DNA of 64,000 bases from Hydractinia symbiolongicarpus (taxonomy: Eukaryota > Cnidaria > Hydrozoa > Anthoathecata > Hydractiniidae). Below are positions 1 through 14,000 of the stretch, piece after piece. Location of the stretch: the NCBI RefSeq assembly GCF_029227915.1, contig NC_079878.1:26747501-26811500 (forward strand), given 5' to 3'. Made by a program: the position numbers and the translations under genes. The notes beneath the pieces were generated by a model, which did not search any database, had not been told where the DNA came from, and worked only from the letters and a program-made list of their open reading frames with translations. Position 1 is the first letter of the stretch. Each line of letters opens with the position of its first letter.

Positions 1-175
1 TTTTTTTAAATTCATCGAGCTCCTCAAGCTGTTTTTTTAAATCACTAAACAACTGATCTGTCTCCTCATCCAATTCAGTTTTCACTTCAGCAGTCATATC
101 TTTCCTGTCACATAAAACACAGGAGAAAGTAAAGAGGAAAAGTGCCAAAAACATGCTTGTTTTTTTAACCAACAT
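1..175 (-). CDS. Secreted protein, N-terminal part, cut by window edge
   Basis: Reading leftward from an ATG at 173-175, the frame stays open to base 1 (58 codons). It begins MLVKKTSMFLALFLFTFSC, a clear signal peptide with a lysine pair and a hydrophobic core, with likely cleavage near CVLC-D. After it comes an acidic, lysine-rich helical stretch (EVKTELDEETDQLFSDLKKQ) that looks like the start of a coiled coil. A TATA-like stretch lies about 30 bases upstream on the minus strand (near 200-208). The rest of the gene is outside the window, so the family cannot be named. A splice site inside the visible part is not excluded. Confidence 0.5.
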   Translation of the reverse strand, partial: MLVKKTSMFLALFLFTFSCVLCDRKDMTAEVKTELDEETDQLFSDLKKQLEELDEFKK

Positions 176-1472
176 CTCTTCATAAAGTTTGTTAAAATTA
201 ATATAAAGCTAATAAATTGTTTGCTTTACAGAAGTACAAATACACGGTTGAACACCTCGATCCACCTGTAGATTATGATTGTATACGCAAAGCATGACTT
301 TAATTAAATTCAGTTTTGATTTAAGTTTGATCAGTTAATAGGCGTGCAATAACAAATTTTCGAAAAACATTCTGAATGATTTTCAGAAATATTTGCTACA
401 TTTATGCATTTAATATTCAATATGCATTAAATGGTCAAGAAGAAGGATATATTCCAATAATGATGACACTAAAATCTACCTTCAGATAAAAATAAAGGGG
501 CCTTTTTATCCACTTTTCGCTTTTTCGGGCTGGAATCACCTCGGAATCGCATGAAGTTTTCTCAGCCCGGGCCTGAAGGGGTGTTGTTTTTCAGTTTTTT
601 ATAATGTTTATTGTTTCTGATGCATTAATTGTTATTTTAAATAACAAAAAAACAACAACAACAAAAAAAAAATAATTTGTTAAGATTATTCTTTGATATT
701 TTGTTATTAATGTGATACAAAGTTGTGTTTTGTGATGTCGATAAAGGCAAAATCTCGGCAAGCCGAAGCACGCCTTTGACGATAGAAAGGAGAAAAAAAA
801 GAAGAAAGAAACCGAATTAATTTTGTTAACTGATCCTCATGAAAAACTTTTAATGATCAAAATGATGTTTGAAAAAGAATCCAGATTTTATTCAATCCCA
901 TATCCTCTACATACGTCGAAAATAGGTAAAAACAAAAATTGAATCATTTTTACCTCAGTCATGGTTATCATGCTGAAATGTTTGGTAAATCATGCCGAAG
1001 TTGATGTTTGATTTGACCTAGCTGGTTGGGTTTAGTTTTCAATTATTTAATTTTTAAGCTCACTGAAAGATTCGTTTAAGTTTAAAAATATAGCTATACA
1101 GAAAAGCTAAATTGTTAAAAATATTAATTTCGAGTTTTACCGAATTGGAAAACAGTCCAGCTGGCACGAATTAACCGTGTCTTTTTTTACCTGATATGCA
1201 TAGCCATTTTATTTCGTAACTAAAAAAATAGGCAAAGTCACACATCGGCCAATATTCAAACAAGTAAATTCTCATTCATTTGGTGTGAAACTTTTGTGTT
1301 TGACATGCGCTATACTCTTTGTATAAATTATCACAGAGTTAAAGTAAATTTCCAGAAAGCAGCATTTTGTGCCGCAGCGATTAAATTGCCCGGGCGATTT
1401 ACTTGTTCATGCACAATAGACAAAACACGGCGCTGGCCCAGAGATTTTTGTGATCCAGCGATAAAATAAAAC

Positions 1473-1512
1473 TCCCTCGTAAAGTTAAAAGTATTCAACT
1501 TTGTGAGGGAGC
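1473..1512. repeat. Foldback hairpin, 15-bp stem
   Basis: CTCCCTCGTAAAGTT at 1,473-1,487 is answered by AACTTTGTGAGGGAG at 1,498-1,512, pairing at 13 of 15 positions around a 10-base loop. It may be the centre of a small foldback element, but no terminal repeats or target duplication were identified. Confidence 0.5.
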
Positions 1513-1816
1513 TGCTAATCGATAGCCTACCAGAACACTTGAAAATGAAATAATTTTATCACCCTTTACATTGCGTGCGGCATTTCAAAACAAATAAACG
1601 GTAAAATTGACGTCCCAAAAATCTCCGCATTTTAGAACATTTTAAAAACATTTTAAGGCTTTAAATTGGACCCATTTTGGGGCGGAATAAAATTTTATTT
1701 TATTTTCTAATTTAGTTTTCATAAATGTAAACATGATTACGGGCGAAATAAAACTCATATCAGTGATTTCATTTCCGCCTTAAAATATTCAAGTAAACAT
1801 GATGTTCCCAAGATAA

Positions 1817-2004
1817 AACTATGCGCATGTTTACCAGCCTCGTTCCTAAGTCCTGTTGTCTCTTCTCTCGTCATAAAAGATACAAGATGCTCTGGGGACA
1901 AGGTTGCATGTTTATGAAGGTATTTTCCTTTTCAATAAACTATAGTGCGTGTTTAAAAAAAAACTATTGCGCATGTCTACAAAGTTATGGCGCATGTGCA
2001 GTTT
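1817..2004. repeat. Degenerate short repeat with GCGCATGT core
   Basis: A unit of about 22 bases with consensus AAACTATNGCGCATGTNTAC occurs near 1,817, 1,938, 1,961 and 1,983. The last three are directly adjacent at a spacing of about 22 bases. Copies differ by several substitutions. The function is unknown; it could be a short satellite or part of a decayed mobile element. Confidence 0.4.
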
Positions 2005-4228
2005 ACATAGCTGCCATAAATAAAACTCCATGTAAACACGACGAAATCTCATAGCGTTTCAAAATCTTATGTAAAGGCCTAATCAAAGCATAATAATATC
2101 AAATTTTAACAGGATAGGAAAAGGATGAAATATTCTATATATCTTGATTTAGCACAACAATTCTATCGGAATGATTTCATCTTTCATTTCCTCAAGAAGT
2201 ATACATATGTTGACTAGGAAGTTTTGTGTTGAGTGGGATTTGGCATGTTCATTTTGTCAATATTAAGACATAAATGGCAGAGCAAACAAATGAAAAATCT
2301 GTCTGTGTCCCTACCTCAATCACTGACTCTGTGTTGTCTTAAAAAATTGAACTTACACACATTGGGTCAGTGAAATTTGATGGTAAAAAAGGTAGTGAAG
2401 GAGCTGCTAACACTGTTGAAATTGAATATTCAGTTGTTAGGGTGGAACTACGTTCTCTTGCAGGTGTGTAGATGGAATTAGTGAAAGTATTAGGTTCAAT
2501 GATGGTTCAGTTTCCCTATCTAATCTCCAGGTTGTTGGGTTTCTTTTATATTGGTCTTCTCTGAAATGAAGATGACATAAATATGTGTTTGTGGTAACAA
2601 AGAATTTCAATTTTTACCATCTTGGCGCTTGATCAAACACCATGCATTTTTCTGCCTTTTTCATGGGAAATTTAAAAAAATAAAAAAGGGGTTGTACTTC
2701 CGTTTTTGTCGTAGTATTTATTGCTACATCCAAAAGCTATACACTCCAAACCACAAAAATATTTTTTTCTTGCCACACCCGTTCTACTACTAGCCACTTT
2801 GACTTCATCTGTATCCATAGTTTTAGAAAATATGGAAAAAAAACTTGACTATAAAGTTAAAACTTTGTGGTAAAGTCTCCCCTCGGCAAAAACACGCTAT
2901 GGAGAATAAATTGTTCACAATAAATCTTGTTAACATGCTTTCTGCGGCAATAGTTCTGTGTATTTTGCGGAACCGGAACAGATAAGTCAATAGGCTTAAT
3001 AAGCTGGCTGTTGAAATTTGTTTCGACTAAGACAAATTAATTAATCTACTGAACTGCCAACCAACGTATTCCAATTGTCAGTGTAATTTTCCAAAGTCAA
3101 ATAGAGGTAAGTAAACTCAGCAGATTTAAAAACAAAACAATTACATTACTTTAGAATTAATATTTTGTCATAAATCACATATAATTTGCTGTATATAAAA
3201 ATGATAAAAATTCTATCTTTGAAAATTTGTTTGTCTGTCGCTATTCGACGATCAATGCAACTTACAAGACAAAACAAAATGAATGATTACTGCTTCGTGA
3301 GACGAAGAAATGTTCTTTAATGCGTTTGAATAAAAAGAAATTGTATAAGTTTCGTTATCAAACTATTTGTCTTGTCTTGTACAATTTCTGTTCAATCATA
3401 GATACACCTGTTTGTCTAACAAAATCAAATGAAATAGAGCTGATCACAATAGAAATATTAGTCATAAAGTATTTCTTATTAGAAAAATCAAAAGTTGACG
3501 CTCTAAACAAACCACTTTTCGTCACAAAAATAAACTTTCGTCAATTTAAAATAAATCTTTAACAATCTTAGTAACGTTGTAATTTGATGATAGCCTGTTT
3601 GGTTTCACCATCTGTAGTGCAATCCTGAGAAGAATTCACGACTGATGTTTCGTCGTGACGACACGCCTGATAAGTGGGGTTGTCACGTATGTACAATAAC
3701 CTTTGGCAGGGTTCCCTAGCAAGTAAATTCATGTAAACATCAATTAACACACGTTTTTTTTTAAAACAAACATAACACTAGTTTTATCGAAACAATTGAG
3801 CTCTAAACAGTGCTGCAAAAAGATAAATATACCGTTCTCTTATTCTAAAGGGAGGCAGGGTATGAAAGAATTTAGTTTTCGAGTAAAATGAATTTAGAGA
3901 CAACTCAACACCTCATGGGAATCAAAAAGCAAACACCAAGATACAAGGGTGAGAAACGCCTACTTGGAATAATTTTTTAAGACACTTTTCAAAATTGAAA
4001 ATGAAATTTATTGCTAAGGTAAAGACATATGATTTACGTTTCCCATCGTTGGGTACTTAATTCTCGTTGGGTAGCTCATCGTCTATGGCAAATATGGGGA
4101 GCCCTTTCCATAACAGCCCAGTCCCCAGAATTTATGGCAGTCCAATTTTAAGGTTGTTTTACCTTGATTTTCGACTACAGACCTATGTGATCCATCCTGA
4201 GAGAGGGTTAACGGATAAATTTTTAATA

Positions 4229-4234
4229 TTTATT
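4229..4234 (-). other. Candidate polyadenylation signal (AATAAA)
   Basis: AATAAA is read on the minus strand 189 bases beyond the stop codon of the large membrane-protein gene. It is the first such hexamer I found downstream. Position and strand fit a 3' end, but no transcript evidence is available. Confidence 0.35.
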
Positions 4235-4422
4235 TGTCGAAAGCCGACCGACTCCAAGAAAAGAGTTAAAAGTAGAGATAGCACCTTGAGCAGGGTTCGT
4301 CCATCTCCAGTGTCTTGTATGTCGAGCGCACCACATATCTACGGTAGAGACACAAACTTTGATTCAATACTTAGCATAGGAATGAAAAGACATTAGTCAC
4401 AGAGAATAAGTATCTGTAGAGA

Positions 4423-5050
4423 TCAAGATGAGCGAACTTGACAGCTTTCGCTTGCAAAAGGTTGCAAAACTCTTGGTATATTTCGGCTAATTTTTGAAAG
4501 AAAACAGTACTTACTTTTTAAAGCTGCGTTTCTTCTTGTAAACATACAGTATAATAAACAAAACCACAAACACGAGACAAAAAGCAGTGGAACCAAGTAT
4601 GATCGATGTATAGTCCTGTTCATGAGCTTCCACTAAAATAATAACCACCTCGGTAAAATATGGTGTTACATTTTCCCTGTTTATTTTACTAAGAAGCAAT
4701 ATGAGTTCACAGTTTGTATTATTTTCGTTCTTTATAAATTTTTCTTGCGGATAACTAGTTAAGAGTTCTCTCTCCAGACAGCACATAAATTTATTACCTA
4801 CCTATTTATTACTTCAGAGTATTAAATTTCTTTAAAATGGTACCAAAAAACGGTGTCAAAGAGAATTTACCTGCAACTTTTCCTTCGCGTTTTTCACAAT
4901 AGTGCCTGCTCATATTGTTTTTGGTCTTATCTGTTCTTTGTAAATAGCATTTGTTGCAGTATGTTTGACCAGGTAAGTCTTGATAATGATCTTCCTTACA
5001 AGCAACGCAGACACCTTCGTCGTTTGCATACGTTCCAGCAGGACATTGGA
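4423..5050 (-). CDS. Exons 16-18: ephrin-receptor-like Cys module, transmembrane helix, short tail
   Basis: Exon 16 (5050-4871) encodes [20 protein letters not shown] then [14 protein letters not shown]. The CP-G-Y ... C-C ... Y-Q-G-x-x-C-x-x-C pattern is that of the GCC2/GCC3 (ephrin-receptor-like) module also found in SCUBE proteins. Exon 17 (4632-4515) encodes a single transmembrane helix ([20 protein letters not shown]) followed by the stop-transfer sequence YKKKRSFK. Exon 18 (4486-4423) gives a tail of about 20 residues ending in CQVRSS and TGA. With the N-terminal signal peptide this makes a type I membrane protein with almost no cytoplasmic signalling capacity of its own. No ITAM, kinase or PDZ-type motif is evident. 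Confidence 0.82.
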
Positions 5051-8000
5051 CTACACAGTTAAAACGATCGAATTAGCGTGCAAAATAACGAGGTAGCAAA
5101 GGTAGTAAAGTTAAGTTTGATAAACAAGCACCTCACTTACCGCATGTTAATCCGTTCTCATGAATTTTATATCCACGTTGACAAATGTTAAATCGTACGT
5201 TAACAGACAATGAATCCTCAACTATACTGAAATAACTGGAATTGTCATTAATAAACACAATAGAAGAATTGGATATCTGTTGAAGAAATACTGCAGCTGA
5301 CAAAGATAAGTCTTGCCTTGACTTTACATTGAAGTCGAAAACATCCTCCATTGTTTTGTTAAAAATAATTTCCTTAGCAAATGATGACATAGTGATTGAG
5401 AGACGCGACTCATTAAAAGTGGCTGTTATATTTTGGCAGTCAGATATGCTCATTTTGTTTAAGATAGGTGCAAAATAGGAAGAATTAACTGTCTTTAAAT
5501 CAACACTAGCATTTGCAAAAACAATATCAGATACGTTAACGCCAATTTCAAGCACAAAATTTGGATATTGAATCTCAAGGACGTCCAATCGGGTAAAACT
5601 GCTAGTAACTTCACCAAATTCGTTGCTAGCTTTGCAATAATAATATCCAGAATGGGTGGCATTGACATCAGGTATTGAATATGCTATTGACTTAGCTTCC
5701 AACTCAATCGGTGCTTTCAACATATCAAACGTTTGAAAGAACCACTTGTAAGATGGTGTTGGAAAAGCTGATACATTACATACCAAAGTAGAGGAAACAT
5801 TTCTTATGTTGGGAAGAAAAAGCATCAAATCTGTGAGGTCTTCAATAAACTTTGGTTTTTCATAAACATTAATGTATGTAGCGTTTGAAGAAACTGTCCC
5901 TACTTTAGATCTCACCTCACAGACGTAGTTACCACGATCAGATAACTTAACGATCATCGTTAAAGCGTTTTTCGTTTCTTCATCGATGATTTTTTCATTA
6001 TGCTTCCAGGTATACAACACTGAGAGTTCACTTTGAACAGTACCACACACTAGGGTAATGCTGCTTCCATTTTCAACGTCGTAGTAAGTTGTATTTACAG
6101 AAATCAACTTCGGAAGTGCTTTGCAGTGGAAGCTTTCCTTTAGAATAGTATCAATGCCTTCCATCAGTTTAGTGGTCTCCAGAAATAGAAATTCCAAGGT
6201 ATATGTATCTACATTTTCTTCTCTTCCTAACTCTGCAATTGAGTTTGTAATGTTGGATAATGTTCTGTAAAATTTATCTTTGTTGTTAAAATTTGATGGC
6301 AAGTTTATCAAATCACTTACAGAACTAACTAAGCAATCTACAAACGCAAGACAAAATGATATGTTTTGTTCACTTCTGTAGAACTCCATGTTCTCTTTCC
6401 ACTGTGAAAGCACGTAAAATACCGTGGTTTTGTTACGATAGATAGATACTTCGTATTTCAAAGACGAAATCGTTTCATGTTGCGCGTTTAACACATCCTT
6501 TTTAGTTTCCATTTTGTTGAACTGTAATGACCTCTCGGTTGCGTTCACCATGGCTTTTAGTTCCAATGCATCTTTAGTTAAATTTTGCAGTGATAACAAA
6601 GCATACCTAACAAGATCAGAAGTGTGTTTAAGCTGAACACAAGCTTTCTGCATTGGAGCCTCATTTGTTTCATTACCAAACCACGATTTGATGTAACCTT
6701 TTTCTTTAATTTGTTCCACATCCACTGATCTCCTTTTTCTTCTGGATTTACAAAACGATTTCACTAAAATATTCTTCATTGCTGTTTTCAAAGACAATTC
6801 TGCATCATCGAACGAGTAAACAAAAACAAACTCAGTAGTTTTATTTTGTACTTTATCCGCAAAGTCAAGACGAAGTAATATATTTTGTAGGAATGGGAGT
6901 GTACCATTAAATGTAACAGGGCTGGATGCGTGTATAACATTTGACAAGTTTGGGTGGCGATTAAACATTGCCATAATACAAATTTCGTGTGATAGTATCG
7001 CTGTAGCTGATAAGTCTTTCCGTTTGATCAATTTTTGCTCATGTTGTGCGTTTGAGAGTGTAATGTTGCTTTTCTTCAGCTCTTCTTTGAAGAACTCTCT
7101 ACTGCGTAAAAGACTTCGTGATCTAGTGCGCAAAGCTGCAACGTTTGTTTTCTGTTTCTCGATACTTTCATACAAGTCTGCAAACTTTTTAGGAATTTTA
7201 TCAGACATCTTCAGGAATAACTGTCTTTTTTTGATACAGTTGTAGTTATTTAGTGTGCAAGTGACCTCAGCCACCTTAGAAACGCAAGATCGCACACAGT
7301 TGCATTGTCTGGTAACATTGGAACGACCCTGAACATTTGCTTGTTTGTTGTAGCATGTAGATATTTTCCTGGTAAGCACTTCTGTGGTCTTGCAAGGTAA
7401 CAAACATGGCTGGCTGTAAGGAATTTTCTTGGTAGTTACTTCATACGTCCTGCTGCATGAAACAAACATGCCAACGATATATCCAATTGCCTTACCGATA
7501 AACCCTCCAATTACCCCTCCAATAGGCCCAAATATTGAACCTATTACTTTTCCTGCTTTAGTTGTCACTACCGATATTGCCTTGTTCAAAACTGCATCAA
7601 TAACAGCTTGTTCACGTGGATCTTGTCTGCATGTCCCTGTGTAACGTGGAATGAAAATATGTTTTACCAAATCACAAGTGGAAGGGCATGATTTGTCAAT
7701 AACAGTTCGAACGTTCTCTTCTGTTTGGTCGCATTTGAGGTAATTCACAATCCTAAAAACCTTGTCCTGACAAATTTTACACACTGGTACGTACAAGCAT
7801 TTCTGCTTACAAGTTTGTATAGGACATATTCCGCTTAAGTTTTTCTCTATATACAACCTTTTTATGTACGTGTATGATTCCATCTCCTGTTGACTTGTGT
7901 TTAATTGAATGATTGTGTGTTGATATAAAGCATAAGCGCGGCGATATTCTGCTGAAGCATTCTCATATTGGGTCTTTCTTATAATTTGCGTTTCTTTTAA

Positions 8001-11000
8001 GGAGTTTAGTTTAGCTCTGACACCAGATAACCTTTGCCTTGACAGGTGAAGTCGTTTATTTGTATCCTTGGCTATCTTTTCAAAATTTCTTTGCATGACC
8101 GTATTAAGATGATGTGACATTGTTGATGATTCTCCCCTAATCTCTTGAATGACATTCTTCCAACTCAAAACATCTTGAAGGTTGGAATGACCAAAAACAT
8201 CAAACTGATATTTTGTGCTCAGCTGTGCGCGAAATTTAAATGAAAGCTGCAATTCAGTGATGTTTAAAACTGTATCGTAAAAGTCCTTGAACATCTTTAT
8301 GGAAATATTCATATAACCATAAAACTGATGCTTCTGTTTAGATATACTTAGATAAAGCATATCGCCTTTCTTTACACGTAGACGTGCACTTAGATTTCTA
8401 GCTGTAGTAAAGGTTGAAACTATGATAACTCGACCTCCATTGATTTCATATTGAAGTCTAACCAACATATCATCTAAGCACAGGTTGTACAAACATATCT
8501 TTCCAAAATAGGAAATGATAATATCTTTTTGATAAAATGTAACTGGAGACAATGTTGGGATTATTTGTATTGCCTTAATACCTGCTGTGTAGTGTAAAAT
8601 GAAGGTAATGTTTTGATCAAATTCTGAGATCTGTTTTGATTTTAACCAATATTTTAATGTGGAGGCAAATGCTTCAATGTTAAATAGATTCTCCTTTACT
8701 CTTTTAAAGAGTTTGATAATTTTGTGATAGTTACTATTTTTTCCTATAAACTCTTGCACCAGTGCGTTTAACGGGAATTCCACAGACTCTTTTAATGAAG
8801 CAACTATTTTAGCTAAGTCACCATGTTTTACCTTTAGTCCATTTTCCAATGCTGATGTATATGTTAGAAAATATCGTTGATATGTTCTCAGAATCAGTAT
8901 GGTTTTTAGTACATCCCCAATGCCAGTTACCATCCCACCATTTCCTTTCAATGACATTTTAAGAAACGAATTATTAAATGGTTGAAATGTTATTGTGGAA
9001 TAATCATACAAAAAAGAAGACGCAGTCAGGATTGGATTCATTGTGATGTCCCAATACCCTAATGAATCTAGAAATAATGAAACATGAAATTATGCTAGGT
9101 TCCCATTTGGTTTATTAGACATATACTTATAGTCAACCTGCACACTAGCTTCCTAAACGTTACATATACATTGAATATATTGAGAACATGAACCAACGAC
9201 CACTTGCTTCATGGGAAATTGCTCCACCAATTGCAAGTCGAACCTCATTATTACATGCTGTAGACGAGGCGAGGGTATTAATTTTTGGTGACATATCGGC
9301 ATTTTGTTAATTTGGATAAATATTTCTACCACCAAGTACCAGCAAAAAGTCACCGCATGATGTAGAACAAGAGCTTAAGCACCAACCAAACAATCATATG
9401 CTTGTTGTGCTTGTTGAGCTGTTCTAATTAATTAATTGTCTTTGTAACACTTGGGAAGCTAATGTGCAGTGCCTTTATAGGTAAGAGTAAAATACCAATA
9501 AAGAGAATAGCAGAGAATGTTACCTGATCGGTGCATTGATCCATCCAAATATTGATCCATACCTTTTAATTTTAATGTCTTTCCAAGAAAGTTTAATTTC
9601 ATTTCATAATTGAACGAGCCAGAATAAAGACATTTAAATGCTGCGTCTAATTTTTTCGGTAGTAACTAAAAAAAGATTCTTAAAATGGCTACTGCAGCTT
9701 TAAATATACGCAAAAATATTTTAATATTAAAAACTTATGTAAAATTCTTACCTCGTTAAGGTTATATGTTTCCAGGGAAATGCTACCATTGAACGTGAAC
9801 TTGTTCATGTGGAAGGTAGATGTAATACGACTATTTATCTTCATGACTGGATGAATACAAAATTGTTTTGCCCCAGTAAAAACACACTGCTTAATTTTAT
9901 GCACCGATGGAGTGAAAGCTAGCGAAGTTACTGTAAAGCGACTGATAGGTAAACCAAGTGTTGCAAAATCATTAAAGATGTCAAGCCCTTTATCAACATT
10001 CACGGAGACAATTCCCTTGTTCAGGTTAACATAAAAACAAGTTGCTGTTAAATCTGATACTTTCTGTATACTTGACTGAAACTGAAACTCCATAAACATC
10101 TTTGGTGTGTACACAATGTATTGGTCACCTGTATCTTCAATGTAATGGAGTTTTTTGCATGGTGGATAGCTTTCCAATTTGTTAGCTTTAACGATTTTTG
10201 AGTGTAAGTTCTCAAGATCGTATTTGTGTTCTTTTTCACTGAAAGCTATACTAAACCAGTTCGGAAGAAGATTTTCCAGTGCTTTAAATACATACTTTGG
10301 AAAGTAATAGTTGCCTATTAAAAAGTCTATCTTTCTCTTGCCATTCACACTTGAATTACATTGTTTGGGACATGTTGCAAATTTATTTTGTTCTAACAGT
10401 TGTAGGATTTCCCCTACAGGCTCCATGGTACCATTGTGTGATAATGTGTCAAAGGTTTCTTTAGCAAGACCATTCATGGAGAAAGGAATGTTGCTTATAA
10501 AAGGAGCAGATACTGTCACCAATCCAGATGTTCCATTGTTATTCCACTCACAGGTAGAAGATAAAGAAACGTTACCTAAGAGCTCTTGCTGTTGACAACC
10601 TTGCTTGAAAATATCACTTTCAATTTTGACAGGCTCAGGAACACTTGCTTGAAACACATGTACAACATCATCTGGTAAAGGAAGTAGGGGCAAATCATTG
10701 CTATTGATGCTGTACTTTACTCTATATACTCCAGAATGATTTGACTTGATTTTAAACTTTGCCTGCAATTTAGGATACTTTAACACAACTGGGTTTGGTA
10801 AAAACCTTAACAATCCAGTTTTTTCATGGAACTTGATTTCAATACTTTTCTCAGCTCTAGTTGTGATAATTATAGGTTCAGACTCAATCCCAACAAATAC
10901 AGGTGGGGGCTCTGAAACAATAACCATGGCGATTTGACAGTATTTTCCTACAAATCCAGTCCCGTCACAGTTGCAACTGTACTCTACTTTTGATAGCTGT

Positions 11001-14000
11001 GTACATTCTCCATTGTGATGACAAGGATTTGGTTGACAAGGCGTGATAACTAATCAGAGAATCGGATAATTAAAGTAACACACATTGTTAGCAGTAATTA
11101 TTAAGACAATAATAACAACGAAACTTCCAATCTTATATTTTGAAAATGATAATTATAAGAACAAACCAGCTTGTTGGAGTTATATACTATTATTGAAGTA
11201 ATTGATCCAGGATAGCCTCCTCAGTTCCTACTTGTACTGCTATCGTCGTACATAGAATTAATACCCTGTTGCATCTCATTATCTTTCTCAAAACGAGTTA
11301 TAGAATGGCAAATCAAAACCTAGTTTTTTACTGCAATATTGATGTCCTATAAAAGGTTTTTTCGTAACCAAAAAAGCGGAATACCAAAATAGTCTAATAA
11401 AATGTTTGCAACGATTCACAAAAATTGATACTAACAAATTAAATCACAATACCTTTGCAATATGTATCTTTATTATTCCATGATACCATGTTCTTTTCAT
11501 TTGAAACACATTTTGTTGTTCGATTGCCTTCTAAGTAATATCCATCCTGACATCGTTTTATGCAAGTGGAACCAAATAGTTGAAAACAAGGTATAATAAT
11601 TGATCCATGAGTTGGTTGAAGAAGAGTTGGGCATGTTTTTCCTGTAGGGGACGTTTCGAAGATGTTAATGAACATATATTCAGTTATGACAGGCAGCTTT
11701 AATTAATTTTTTTTTGCTTGTATTAGCACTTTATTTAATTTTATAATTTTATTTATTTAGAAAACGAAGCTTTTCGCGTACACTCATCTAAAAGTAACGT
11801 CATTATTTTGCTTTGTAAGTAAATAATTAATTTTAATCTATGTGGAAATTTTCATTTCCAAGAAAAAAGGCTTATCGAAAAATGGAACAAACTTTCACTA
11901 GCCATTCCAAAATCAAATTCAGTGGATCAACGCAACATTTTTCTGCTTAAAACATCTTGGTGTACTTTCAAACGATTACCTAATTTTTCTAGCCACTGAC
12001 TGTGTGCCCACAGTCCACGACATCCTAGCATAACTGTAGCATAACTTTAGAAGGTGCAATTTGTGCCAAAAGTAGTCGAGAACAACACAAAATTTTACAA
12101 CAGTGACAGAAAAAGCGATAAGGACAGAATTACAATCTTTCTATCTTCTAGTCCTTTCACACAATATGGGAGAATCACAATAGTATACTTCTGTCATAAA
12201 GAAAGTCTGAAATCAATTTTGTTTTGGGTTGAGGGGAAAGTATGTATATAAATTAAATTTTAAAAAGTGTCTCAAAACGTTTGGTAAAAATTGCAGCAAT
12301 ATTACATTTTTATATAAAAAGCTTTTACTAAAACATTGAAAAAAGTAATGCACATGGTATATCTTACGTTTGCATGAAACTTTATGTCCTGACCAAGTGG
12401 TGCTAGATAAACAAACACGTCTGCTTGAACCTTGCAACTCAAAACCAAGCGAACAGGAAAAGTTACAAACGGAATCTGTTACAAAACCAGTACAATTTAT
12501 TATTCCAAATGCAGGCTTTGATATACGTATGCATGGAAGAGCTATAAGAAATTGCATGTCATGGTAGAACAACAAAGTTTTTAAACACACTGTGATTAGA
12601 TTAGTATTTTTATATTTATATCCCAGCAACAAATATAATAGTATTTTACAAGATAAACTGTATTGACCATGTTTTACCTTACAAGTAGTATTTCACAACA
12701 TAAACAAAAGCTTAAAATACCCTAAAGAAATTATTATTATACAGTAGATATCAATCCTACCCTGACATGTGAAACCATCAGCATTCAAGGTATATCCATT
12801 TCTACAGGAGCATGTGTAAGAACCTATTGTGTTCTGACATTTGTGATCACATCTATGACTTTCTAATTTGCACTCATCAATATCTAAAATACAAATTTAT
12901 ATTGCTATGAACTATATTCCTCTGTAGTCGTGTGTTTTTGTGATCAAACAAAAACCAGAAACAAACAAACAAAAAACTACCATCGCATTTATGTTTGTCT
13001 TCATTCAATTGGTATCCAGCTTTACAAGAGCATGAGTATGAACCTTCACTGTTTGTGCATTGATGTTGACATATTTCCACTGTAGTAGTGCATTCATTGA
13101 TATCTTTAAGGAAATGAGAGTGTACAATTATGCAATCTTTTTATCAAAAAATTATTTTGTTTATTAAACAGCAATATTACATGGTGAAGCTAATCTAAAT
13201 ATCAATTTATTTCTGTTTGTTCGAAGGACAAGGAAAATATTCTTGTCCTGTAGACACTGGTAATTTTTATAAAAAGGTATAAATAAAATATAAATAAATA
13301 AACAAATAAAAACAATAAAGAAACTGCCGAATGTACGAATATGTTAAATAGATCACTTGGATTATTAAACAAAAAATCTACACACCATGAGCAGTAAAAA
13401 ACTGTCCTACTTACCTATGCATGTCCTGTTGTTCGGCAGTATTCGGTATCCTGTTTTGCAGACACACTGATATGAGCCAGGGTAATTGTGGCACATACTT
13501 TTTGAAAGGTCGCAAGGAGTTTGAACAAAACACTCATTAATGTCACCGCATCTTTTTTTGTCATATAATAATTCATAGCCATTCCGACACGAGCACTGAA
13601 ATGAGCCGACCTGATTGGTACATATATGACCACATCCTCCATTAAGTGACTTACACTCGTCTATGTCTAATAATGAAAGCAAGTGTTACACTACTATTAC
13701 ATTAATATAATTCCCAACCGTCACACTACATTAAAGTTAAGATATGTTACCTGTGCAAGTTTTAGAGTCACTGGATAATCTAAAGCCCGCCCGACATTTA
13801 CAAAAGAATGAACCAGGCGTATTGTAGCAGAGATGATGGCATTTATGGAGTGTGGACGAAGAACATTCATCGATATCTAAAAAGATGGTATGAAAATTTC
13901 TCGCGAATTTTGAACAGCTGTTATAAAAAAGACAAATTTTCCAAATTAGCAAAGTAAATAACTTCATAGATACAAAAACACTGAGTTAGAAGACTGTTTG

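Larger units (their letters stand above)
176..4222. other. Intergenic region with small repeats, no gene seen
   Basis: I see no convincing coding exon here; the open frames present are short and low-complexity. The region holds a 15-bp-stem hairpin (1,473-1,512), a degenerate array of a GCGCATGT-containing unit (1,817-2,004) and A/T homopolymer runs. It separates the gene at the left edge from the 3' end of the large membrane-protein gene, which is transcribed toward it. Confidence 0.5.

Noticed and set aside
7024-7644. Plus-strand open frames opposite exon 15
   Set aside because: They are antisense shadows of a long real coding exon and have no domain or start context of their own.
9153-9353. 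Minus-strand open frame between exons 15 and 14
   Set aside because: It lies in the intron between 9,068 and 9,523; phase-matched splicing skips it and it has no flanking splice sites in frame.
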